Translations under genes and position numbers: made by a program
The notes under the pieces: model-generated
The model's input: only the letters and a program-made list of their open reading frames with translations
Database searches by the model: none
What the model was told of the DNA's origin: nothing
Assembly: GCA_018400625.1 (NCBI GenBank)
Contig: JAGYMJ010000309.1
Coordinates: forward strand, 1-5,024
DNA: 5,024 nt
Source: Planctomycetota bacterium
GTDB taxonomy: Bacteria > Planctomycetota > Brocadiia > SM23-32
Direction: 5' to 3'
Part shown: positions 1 to 5,024 of the stretch, piece by piece
Numbering within the stretch: position 1 is the stretch's first letter
How the letters are laid out: each line of letters begins with the position of its first letter

Positions 1-36
1 GCAGAAAAGGCATACGGAGCTAAACAAGCGGCATAA
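1..36 (+). CDS. Possible C-terminal end of a convergent plus-strand gene (partial)
   Basis: Frame 1 is open from the window edge and reads AEKAYGAKQAA before a TAA stop at 34-36. An Ala/Lys-rich end is plausible for a real protein, and a gene converging on the recombinase would explain why nothing else occupies 1-74. Only eleven codons are visible, so no family can be named. Frame 2 is also open from the edge, to a TGA at 65-67, so the choice of frame is a judgement. The evidence is weak. Confidence 0.25.
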   Translation, partial: AEKAYGAKQAA

Positions 37-42
37 ACTTGC

Positions 43-59
43 AAACTACAACCTAGTTT
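43..59. terminator. Small inverted repeat downstream of the recombinase gene, weak terminator candidate
   Basis: AAACTA (43-48) and TAGTTT (54-59) form a perfect 6-bp stem around a 5-nt loop. The stem lies about 15 bases past the recombinase stop and just past the possible plus-strand stop at 34-36. On the plus strand it ends in four Ts, and on the minus strand no clear U-tract follows. The stem is AT-rich and short, so any termination would be weak, possibly acting on both converging transcripts. Confidence 0.25.
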
Positions 60-74
60 TGAGATGAACGACGC

Positions 75-983
75 TTAAGCTCTCGGGTGCGCTTTATCGT
101 AGATATCTTTCAGGTTCTGAGTGGTCAGGTGGGTATAGATTTGAGTCGTGCTTAAATGCTCGTGTCCCAGTAACTCTTGAACGGTACGCAGGTCGGCTCC
201 ATTTTGGAGCATGTGTGTGGCAAAACTATGGCGAAGGTCATGCGGACTCTTGGCAGGGTCCAGGCCGGCTTTGAGCAACGAGTTCCGTAATATCCTGCGT
301 ACGCTGCGGGAAGTCAGCCTCGAACCGTTTCGGGCATTAACAAACAGTGCCGTCTCATCTTCTGCTCTTTTCTGTTCGTTATCGCGCCTCTCGATATATG
401 CTTTAACCGCTTTGACGGCATGGGAGCCGACGGGAACCATTCTTTCTTTTTTCCCTTTTCCGCCCACGACCACAACCGAGCTGCCGGGATCAAAATCACC
501 GTCATCAAGTCCGACAAGTTCACTGATCCGCAGCCCCCCTCCGTACATGACTTCGATCATCGCTTTGTCGCGCAACTGTTTCCAATCTTTATCCCCAAAA
601 ACAGCTAATAAAGTTTCGATCTCATTGAGCGTAAAAAATTTGGGCAATTTATCCTCTTTTCTCAGTGAATGCATTGAGACCATAGGATTTTTTTCAATAT
701 AGCCGCTTTCTTGTAAAAATTTGTAGAGTGAGCGAACGGCGGAGACTTTCCTGGATATTGTCGTGCGGGCTAAACCGCTCGTGCGGAGTTTGGCGAGAAA
801 ACTGCGAATATCCCTGATGTTTGCGTCCGTAATCTTTTTTTTCCTGCTCTTTAAATAATCTTCAAATGCTAAAAGATCCGAGGAATAACTGCGTAAAGTA
901 TGGGGTGAATATTGCTTTTCCACATCCAGACGATGCAGAAAACTGTCTATATGATCCGCTGTTTGATCCTTTTTATCAGTCAT
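75..983 (-). CDS. xerC: Tyrosine site-specific recombinase, XerC/XerD type
   Basis: This 302-residue protein has the normal length and layout of Xer recombinases. Family members cut and rejoin DNA at dif sites to resolve chromosome dimers at division. The N-terminal SAM-like core-binding domain covers about residues 10-95 (SPHTLRSYSSDL, SRKVSAVRSLYKFL). The catalytic domain covers about 113-300. All six catalytic positions are visible: Arg152 (GGGLRISEL), Lys176 (GKGKKER), His248 and Arg251 (HDLRHSFATH), His274 (LLGHEHLSTTQ) and nucleophile Tyr283 (IYTHL). The end, YDKAHPRA, resembles XerC more than XerD, but the two are hard to separate without a tree, so the symbol is tentative. The ATG at 983 is the first possible start, because a TAA lies in frame four codons upstream. 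No good Shine-Dalgarno is seen. The gene sits 166 bp downstream of the SNF2 gene and appears to have its own promoter. It looks like a chromosomal Xer rather than a phage integrase. Confidence 0.95.
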   Translation of the reverse strand: MTDKKDQTADHIDSFLHRLDVEKQYSPHTLRSYSSDLLAFEDYLKSRKKKITDANIRDIRSFLAKLRTSGLARTTISRKVSAVRSLYKFLQESGYIEKNPMVSMHSLRKEDKLPKFFTLNEIETLLAVFGDKDWKQLRDKAMIEVMYGGGLRISELVGLDDGDFDPGSSVVVVGGKGKKERMVPVGSHAVKAVKAYIERRDNEQKRAEDETALFVNARNGSRLTSRSVRRILRNSLLKAGLDPAKSPHDLRHSFATHMLQNGADLRTVQELLGHEHLSTTQIYTHLTTQNLKDIYDKAHPRA

Positions 984-1009
984 TTCCGGTTATGCTTAAA
1001 AAAAATAAA

Positions 1010-1038
1010 ATTATAGGCACGTAGTGCTTAATCGTCAT
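1010..1038 (-). promoter_or_regulatory. Sigma70-like promoter for the recombinase gene
   Basis: Read on the minus strand, ATGACG (1038-1033, four of six matches to TTGACA) is followed by a 17-bp spacer and then a perfect TATAAT (1015-1010). Transcription would start near 1003, leaving a leader of about 20 bases before the ATG at 983. The spacer contains a GCAC-TAC-GTGC dyad (1017-1027), which could be an operator half or part of a weak terminator for the upstream operon, since a T-rich tract follows on this strand. Four bases of the -35 box (1035-1038) belong to the end of the adjacent repeat. Use of E. coli-like consensus boxes by this organism is assumed. Confidence 0.5.
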
Positions 1039-1093
1039 CCCACCGGCACAGAGCACGGTGGAGGAACAACGTGGTTCACTGAGGACTTACCTT
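1035..1093 (+). repeat. Interspersed repeat, copy 1 (inverted partner of 4963-5024)
   Basis: This 59-bp stretch matches the reverse complement of 4963-5024. The first 27 positions differ at only two. After a net 3-base indel, the next 26 positions match at 21, and most of the differences are transitions. It starts with a hairpin-forming block, CCACCG (1040-1045) pairing with CGGTGG (1056-1061), with GC/GC inside and a one-base bulge. An AACGTGGTTCAC block and a TTACCTT end follow. No open reading frame of note lies in it. It could be one member of a dispersed palindromic repeat family (REP or MITE-like) or one end of a gene cassette. The outer end may reach a little further, but copy 2 is cut by the window edge, so this cannot be tested here. 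Confidence 0.85.
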
Positions 1094-1103
1094 CTCGCAT
1101 AAC

Positions 1104-1121
1104 GCTCCCGGCGCGGGCAGC
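1104..1121 (-). terminator. GC-rich hairpin after the SNF2 gene
   Basis: GCTCCCG (1104-1110) pairs with CGGG (1114-1117) and AGC (1119-1121). This gives a 7-bp stem with one bulged base and a 3-nt GCG loop, starting about 28 bases past the SNF2 stop codon. No T-run follows on the minus strand, so it is not a classical intrinsic terminator. It may instead stabilise the 3' end of the operon mRNA or pause polymerase. An overlapping alternative dyad, AGCG/CGCT, lies at 1119-1134. Confidence 0.35.
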
Positions 1122-1149
1122 GACCGGTAGCGCTTTGATAGTGTACCAT

Positions 1150-3816
1150 TTATCGGTTCAGTGTAAACATGTCCATAAGCTGTTTGTCGTTCATCTCGGT
1201 TATCCAGGATTCGTCGGAAGAGCTTGAGATCACTTGTTCCGACAATTCTTTTTTTTCGTAAATCATCTGATCGATCCTCTCTTCAACAGTTCCCTTAGTA
1301 ACAAATTTGTGCACCAATACGTTGCGGGTCTGTCCTATGCGGAATGCTCTGTCAGTGGCCTGGTTTTCCACTGCCGGGTTCCACCAGCGGTCGAAGTGGA
1401 TCACGTGGTTTGCCCTGGCAAGATTCAGACCAACGCCGGCGGCTCTCACAGACAATACTATATAGGGGACATAATTGCGAGAGTTTTGAAACTCATCAAC
1501 AATTTTTCGGCGTTTATTCACCGGTACCCCGCCGTGCAGTGTAAATCCGGGCTTGCCGAAAATCTTTTCGAGTAGATTGTCCAGAGGTTCGATTATTTCC
1601 CGGAACTGAGTAAAAACCAACGTCCGTTCATGCTTTTCGGCGATGGTTTCACATATTTCTCTGAGCCGTTTGAACTTGCCGCTGTCGGTCTCTTTATAGC
1701 CGCCGGCGCCGGAGTATTGATCGGGATGGTTGCAAATTTGCTTGAATTTCATGAGCGAGGCCAGCACGAGCCCGCGTCGCTGGATGCCGTCAGCTTCTTC
1801 TATAGCATATTTCAATCCCTCCAACAGGTCTTTGTAGATAATGACCTGTTTTTCCGATAAATCGGCGTAGGATTTCATCTCTACTTTTTCCGGCAGATCA
1901 TTGATGATTGACTTGTCTGTTTTGAGCCGCCGCAAAATATATGGGCTGACTACCCGTCGCAATCGGGCGTAGCCATCTTTTGAATCCTGTATGCCTTTTA
2001 CTAACTCTTTAAATTCTTGCGGTTTGCCCAACAATCCGGGGTTAAGAAAGTCAAAAATACTCCACAGGTCGGCAAGCCGGTTTTCCACCGGTGTACCGGT
2101 CAGGACTATGCGATTATGGCAGTTCAGTTTTTTAACGGCGCGGGTTTGCAGAGTGCGGGGGTTTTTTATCGCCTGAGCTTCGTCCAGAATCACGTAATGC
2201 CATTCCTGTTCCTGGAGCCATTCGTCACGATGTACGATCCCGTAGGTGGTGATGACTAATTCATATTGATTTAATTCCGCTTCGCCCATTTCTTCGCGTT
2301 CACTCGTGCTCATTGCCGAACCATGAAAGATTAAGGTTTTCAAATCGGGCAGGAAACGCTGGATTTCATCGCACCAGTTTCCTATAAGGGAAGCCGGCAG
2401 CACAAGCAGCGACGGCTCAGCGGTATGGTTGCGTATGATGCTTAAAAATGCCAGAGTTTCGATCGTCTTCCCCAAACCCATATCGTCTGCAAGGCAGGCT
2501 CCGAAGCCGAGCGAGTCAAGCAGCGCCAGCCAGTTAACGCCTTGTTTTTGATAGGGGCGCAATTCGGCATTGAAACTTTCTGTCGGCTCCGTCTCACGTA
2601 CGAGTGAGGGATCGGCTAATTTCCGGGTCACCTCCATAAGCCAATCGCCGAATTCCACCCCGGTATCTTCGCCGAGATCACCGATGGTATCTTTCGGGTT
2701 AAGGAGCAGTCGCATTGCTTCGCGCATGGTCAAGCCACCCTCGACCAATTCCCGGGCTTTTTCATACACATCCAGCGTTTTTTCCAGGCGCTCCTGATCG
2801 ACTTCGACCCATTTGTTTTTTATCAGCACTAGTCCGGAAGTTTCTTCCAGCAAAGCATAAGCTTGTTCGGGAGTGATTTTTTCTTTGCCGACCCTTATTT
2901 TCGGGGAGCATTCCAGTATTGCATTGAACCCCAAATGAGAAGGTTTCTTTTCGCCGAGTTTAATACTCACGCCAATCTGAGAAGATTTTGTGGTCCACCA
3001 GTTCGGTATGCGGCATTTGATGCCCGCATTTTCATACACAGGTGTTTCCTTGAGGAAAGTGAGCGCGGTTTCCTGATTAAACGCCAGCGGATGAAATATG
3101 CGCCCGGATTCGATGAGTTCAGAGATAATATCACTTTCACGAGCCGCTTTATATACTGTGGAAAGCAGTTCGAGGAGTTTTGCTTTGTTGTCACGATATT
3201 CGGCGAGCGCGTTTTTCAGCGGCACATGCCGTGTTTTTCCGCTTTCGCCGGCATGCGTGGAATAAGTTGCCAGAAAGGCGAACGGTTCGGGCGCATCTTT
3301 TTTGTTTTCCACAAGGTGAAAAAATACGCGCCCGGCCAACTCAAGGTCGGGTTTAAGGCCGTGCAGAAGCGACTCAACGGTGCCGGTGTGGTGGCGTACG
3401 GCCTTTTTATAAGCTCTGTTCAATTGATTCCAGCAATCCTTTGCACGTTCAAGACTCAAATGTTCCTGTCCGTGGAAGAGGGGAGCATTTTCGATCCAAT
3501 CCAGGAGTTCGGGGTTGTGGGGCGCTATTTCAGCCTTTTCACGCAAGTCTTCAAGGTCGGGGGTCATAGCAAGTTTATGCACGAAATTGGCGGCCAGATT
3601 GCGCCAAAAGTTCAAAGACTCCGGCAGTGCTATGTGGGAGGGGGTGAAACCGAGTTCAAAGAGCCAGGATTCGGGCTTTGAATGGGAATTGCGGAAAATC
3701 TCCTCCTGCAGGTGTTTCGATGCTTCACCCGGTTCGCTTTCACTATCTTGCCATTCAAGCAATAAATCTTCAGCGGTTAAAATGGTACCAAGTTGTACGG
3801 GCGGTTTTTCGTTCAT
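1150..3816 (-). CDS. SNF2-family helicase/ATPase with bacterial SNF2-associated N-terminal domain
   Basis: This 888-residue protein is an ATP-driven nucleic-acid translocase of the SNF2/HepA group and presumably acts on DNA or protein-DNA complexes in the cytoplasm. About residues 255-375 match the bacterial SNF2-associated domain (DUF3670 type; PNWW, then NKWVEVDQERLEKTL and GGLTMREAMRLL). The ATPase core follows: Q-motif-like LRPYQKQGVNWL (419-430), motif I DDMGLGKT (444-451, Lys450), Ia LVLPASLIGNW, II DEAQ (545-548), III LTGTPVENR (572-580), IV TLVFTQF (732-738), V RAAGVGLNL and FDRWWNP (about 791-814), and VI QATDRAFRIGQ (819-829). No key residue is missing, so it should be an active ATPase. 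Residues 1-250 are not recognised. Its ATG overlaps the stop of the SWIM gene as ATGA (3813-3816) and has no Shine-Dalgarno, so translation is probably coupled. Overall layout resembles mycobacterial HelZ-type proteins. The substrate is unknown. Confidence 0.97.
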   Translation of the reverse strand: MNEKPPVQLGTILTAEDLLLEWQDSESEPGEASKHLQEEIFRNSHSKPESWLFELGFTPSHIALPESLNFWRNLAANFVHKLAMTPDLEDLREKAEIAPHNPELLDWIENAPLFHGQEHLSLERAKDCWNQLNRAYKKAVRHHTGTVESLLHGLKPDLELAGRVFFHLVENKKDAPEPFAFLATYSTHAGESGKTRHVPLKNALAEYRDNKAKLLELLSTVYKAARESDIISELIESGRIFHPLAFNQETALTFLKETPVYENAGIKCRIPNWWTTKSSQIGVSIKLGEKKPSHLGFNAILECSPKIRVGKEKITPEQAYALLEETSGLVLIKNKWVEVDQERLEKTLDVYEKARELVEGGLTMREAMRLLLNPKDTIGDLGEDTGVEFGDWLMEVTRKLADPSLVRETEPTESFNAELRPYQKQGVNWLALLDSLGFGACLADDMGLGKTIETLAFLSIIRNHTAEPSLLVLPASLIGNWCDEIQRFLPDLKTLIFHGSAMSTSEREEMGEAELNQYELVITTYGIVHRDEWLQEQEWHYVILDEAQAIKNPRTLQTRAVKKLNCHNRIVLTGTPVENRLADLWSIFDFLNPGLLGKPQEFKELVKGIQDSKDGYARLRRVVSPYILRRLKTDKSIINDLPEKVEMKSYADLSEKQVIIYKDLLEGLKYAIEEADGIQRRGLVLASLMKFKQICNHPDQYSGAGGYKETDSGKFKRLREICETIAEKHERTLVFTQFREIIEPLDNLLEKIFGKPGFTLHGGVPVNKRRKIVDEFQNSRNYVPYIVLSVRAAGVGLNLARANHVIHFDRWWNPAVENQATDRAFRIGQTRNVLVHKFVTKGTVEERIDQMIYEKKELSEQVISSSSDESWITEMNDKQLMDMFTLNR

Positions 3817-4907
3817 TTTTTATTGTATCTGTATAGTCCGCTGGAAACCCGCTCAAGGCGCCCTTTCCGGTAGGCGCGATGTAAGGTATTCGTGATTCGA
3901 TTTGTCGGCCAATCTGGAAACAGTGGTTCCAGATCACCGGTTCTGAAATCTTCTTCAAGATGTTCGATATTTTGAAGGAAGTATTCCAGGATACTCCCTT
4001 TGGCCACGCCCGGCCGGGCCGTTTTTTTCTTTTGTTTCCTTTTTGTTCTTTTCATCTTCTTGCCTTTGTTTTTTGGGGAGGTAGAAGAGTTCTTCTTCTT
4101 TTTTATTGGCTGCTCTTTTCTTTGTGTTTCCTCAAAATCATCAACATCAGGCAGGTCGATCGGTTGTGATACTGAGTCATCCATCTCGATGCCGAAGACG
4201 TCCTCCAAATCAGCGTCGGCTATAACATTTTCGGCGGCGGCCCCTTCCGCCCTCCGGATCAGTTTATCCGTACTGTCTGATAATGTTTTATCGACCAATT
4301 CTTCAACGGTTACTCCGCGGAGAGTGAAGAGGAGCTCGGGGCGGGTATCGAGCCGGTTGCCCACGCCATAAAGCATAGCAGCGATGTGCTTGCACATGGA
4401 AGCCCAATCGGGGCAAGAGCATGTGAATGAAATTTCCTTGGGGGCAGGATATATCCCCTCCTTTTTGGCGAAAAACAAATCCTTCAAATCCTCGGGAAAT
4501 TTGCCGTTCAAAAGCTCGGAGAGCGACTCGACGGACGATAGAGACTTTTGGCAAAGTTTTTCCCATTTCTTGTCGGACAGCTTCTTAACCGTTATTTCCA
4601 ATGTATAAGGGGCCGGATCGCTGCCTTTCACCAGGCCTGAAATGATGCCGTTTTCAATTCTCAGGTCCACAACGGCTCCATGACGTACGTATTTTCTGCC
4701 TCTTTCGATCCGATTGTGGAAATCAGCATAGCGTTCAAGGTTCCGGCACCAATGCTGTCCCCACCATGTTTTTGCAATTTCCCGGCCGGGAATCTCCACC
4801 GGTTGGATATCCGCCGTTTTTCGAAGTTTCTCTACGGCCTTCTTATTTCGTTCCCTGTAAACGGCCACCGGCACGTATTGAGGGTATCTTTGATAATATC
4901 TTGCCAT
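3813..4907 (-). CDS. SWIM zinc-finger protein, partner of SNF2 helicase, with basic linker and C-terminal winged-helix-like end
   Basis: This 364-residue protein belongs to the bacterial SWIM family often encoded beside SNF2 helicases (COG4279-like). Residues 1-205 carry the family features: YVPVAVYRERN near the start, GREIAKTWWGQHWCRNLERYADF (41-63), RGRKYVRHGAVVDL, the SWIM motif CSCPDWASMCKH (Cys163, Cys165, Cys172, His174; CxCx6CxH), then LYGVGNRLDTRPELLFTLRGV. SWIM domains bind zinc and are thought to contact DNA or protein. Residues 226-263 are acidic, and 266-297 are extremely Lys-rich. About 300-364 form a small separate unit ending ITNTLHRAYRKGRLERVSSGLYRYN, which resembles the recognition helix and wing of a winged helix. 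The ATG at 4907 gives the expected family N-terminus, though no Shine-Dalgarno precedes it. It is the first gene of the pair and ends in the four-base overlap with the helicase gene. The likely job is targeting or regulating the helicase, by inference only. Confidence 0.95.
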   Translation of the reverse strand: MARYYQRYPQYVPVAVYRERNKKAVEKLRKTADIQPVEIPGREIAKTWWGQHWCRNLERYADFHNRIERGRKYVRHGAVVDLRIENGIISGLVKGSDPAPYTLEITVKKLSDKKWEKLCQKSLSSVESLSELLNGKFPEDLKDLFFAKKEGIYPAPKEISFTCSCPDWASMCKHIAAMLYGVGNRLDTRPELLFTLRGVTVEELVDKTLSDSTDKLIRRAEGAAAENVIADADLEDVFGIEMDDSVSQPIDLPDVDDFEETQRKEQPIKKKKNSSTSPKNKGKKMKRTKRKQKKKTARPGVAKGSILEYFLQNIEHLEEDFRTGDLEPLFPDWPTNRITNTLHRAYRKGRLERVSSGLYRYNKK

Positions 4908-4962
4908 GGCAATGTTTTTTATCTCAACTTCAATGCGGTAATGTTGTACGAGGGTATTCTTA
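4908..4962 (-). promoter_or_regulatory. Leader region of the SWIM-SNF2 operon, no clear promoter
   Basis: This AT-rich stretch lies between repeat copy 2 and the SWIM start codon and must contain the leader of the operon if transcription begins here. The best box pair seen on the minus strand is TTTACC (4971-4966, inside the repeat end) with TACAAC (4949-4944) at a 16-bp spacing. Each box matches only four of six consensus bases. No Shine-Dalgarno is seen just before the ATG, where the sequence is AACATTGCC. The promoter assignment is weak. Confidence 0.2.
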
Positions 4963-5024
4963 AAGGTAAATATTCGGTGAACCGCGTTGCCTCATCCCCA
5001 CCGTGCCCTGTGCCGGTGGGATCA
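4963..5024 (-). repeat. Interspersed repeat, copy 2 (inverted partner of 1035-1093), reaches the window edge
   Basis: The reverse complement of this 62-bp stretch aligns with 1035-1093, so the two copies face each other across the SWIM-SNF2 operon. This copy keeps the better hairpin: ATC-CCACCG pairs with CGGTGGGAT (arms about 4994-5003 and 5014-5022), giving a 9-bp stem with one bulged C and a further GC/GC inside. Its inner end, AAGGTAA on the plus strand, lies 55 bases upstream of the SWIM start codon. The outer end is cut by the window, so the full repeat may be longer. Confidence 0.85.

Noticed and set aside
211..702. Plus-strand open frame (163 codons) opposite the recombinase gene
   Set aside because: It is antisense to a full-length gene with every catalytic residue intact. 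The Ser/Leu-rich translation has no motifs.
1035..1093. Repeat as an integron attC site
   Set aside because: The paired R and L boxes with the GTTRRRY core are absent, and the two copies are inverted rather than direct, unlike an integron array.
1096..1102. CGCATAA, the core of a XerC-binding dif arm, beside repeat copy 1
   Set aside because: There is no matching TTATG-type XerD arm at the expected 6-8 base spacing, and copy 2 lacks the heptamer. A 7-base match is expected by chance.
2863..3681. Long plus-strand open frame (272 codons) opposite the SNF2 gene
   Set aside because: It lies wholly antisense to the helicase coding region, has no recognisable domain, and its Phe/Arg/Gly-rich content is what the reverse reading of that gene gives.
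3770..3958. Minus-strand open frame across the SWIM/SNF2 junction in another frame
   Set aside because: Both flanking genes are complete and family-typical over this region, and the translation looks unlike any domain.
1035..5024. Composite insertion sequence bounded by terminal inverted repeats
   Set aside because: No transposase lies between the repeats, and target-site duplications cannot be tested because the outer end of copy 2 is at the window edge.
1..5024. tRNA, rRNA or CRISPR array
   Set aside because: No cloverleaf with acceptor and T-loop motifs, no rRNA-like sequence and no regularly spaced direct repeats were seen. The gaps between genes are at most 166 bp.

Overview
The window is a compact bacterial stretch with three complete genes, all on the minus strand. 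In transcription order (right to left) they are a SWIM zinc-finger protein (4907-3813), a SNF2-family helicase/ATPase (3816-1150) and a XerC/XerD-type tyrosine recombinase (983-75). Base composition looks intermediate by eye. None of the three start codons has a convincing Shine-Dalgarno sequence, a trait common in Bacteroidetes and related FCB-group lineages. With the uncommon repeat family seen here, this suggests an uncultured environmental bacterium, but no phylum can be fixed from the sequence alone.

Region by region: 1-74 lies downstream of the recombinase gene. It holds what may be the last codons of a convergent plus-strand gene and a small AT-rich hairpin. Positions 75-983 encode the recombinase, with all six catalytic residues present. 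The 166-bp gap 984-1149 holds a good sigma70-like promoter for the recombinase gene, one copy of a repeat of about 60 bp (1035-1093) and a GC-rich hairpin just past the SNF2 stop. Positions 1150-4907 are a two-gene operon whose reading frames overlap by four bases (ATGA). Positions 4908-5024 hold the operon leader and a second, inverted copy of the same repeat, which runs to the window edge. No stretch over 300 bases lacks a gene.

The SWIM and SNF2 genes look like one functional unit. They are translationally coupled, and SWIM proteins of this type are often found beside SNF2 proteins of this type in bacteria. The cellular role of the pair is not established. The most unusual point is that the two repeat copies face each other and bracket exactly this gene pair, with about 3.87 kb between their inner ends. 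The SWIM protein also carries a lysine-rich linker and a C-terminal segment resembling a winged helix. The recombinase lies outside the bracket and looks like the chromosomal Xer type, so its link to the repeats is only positional.
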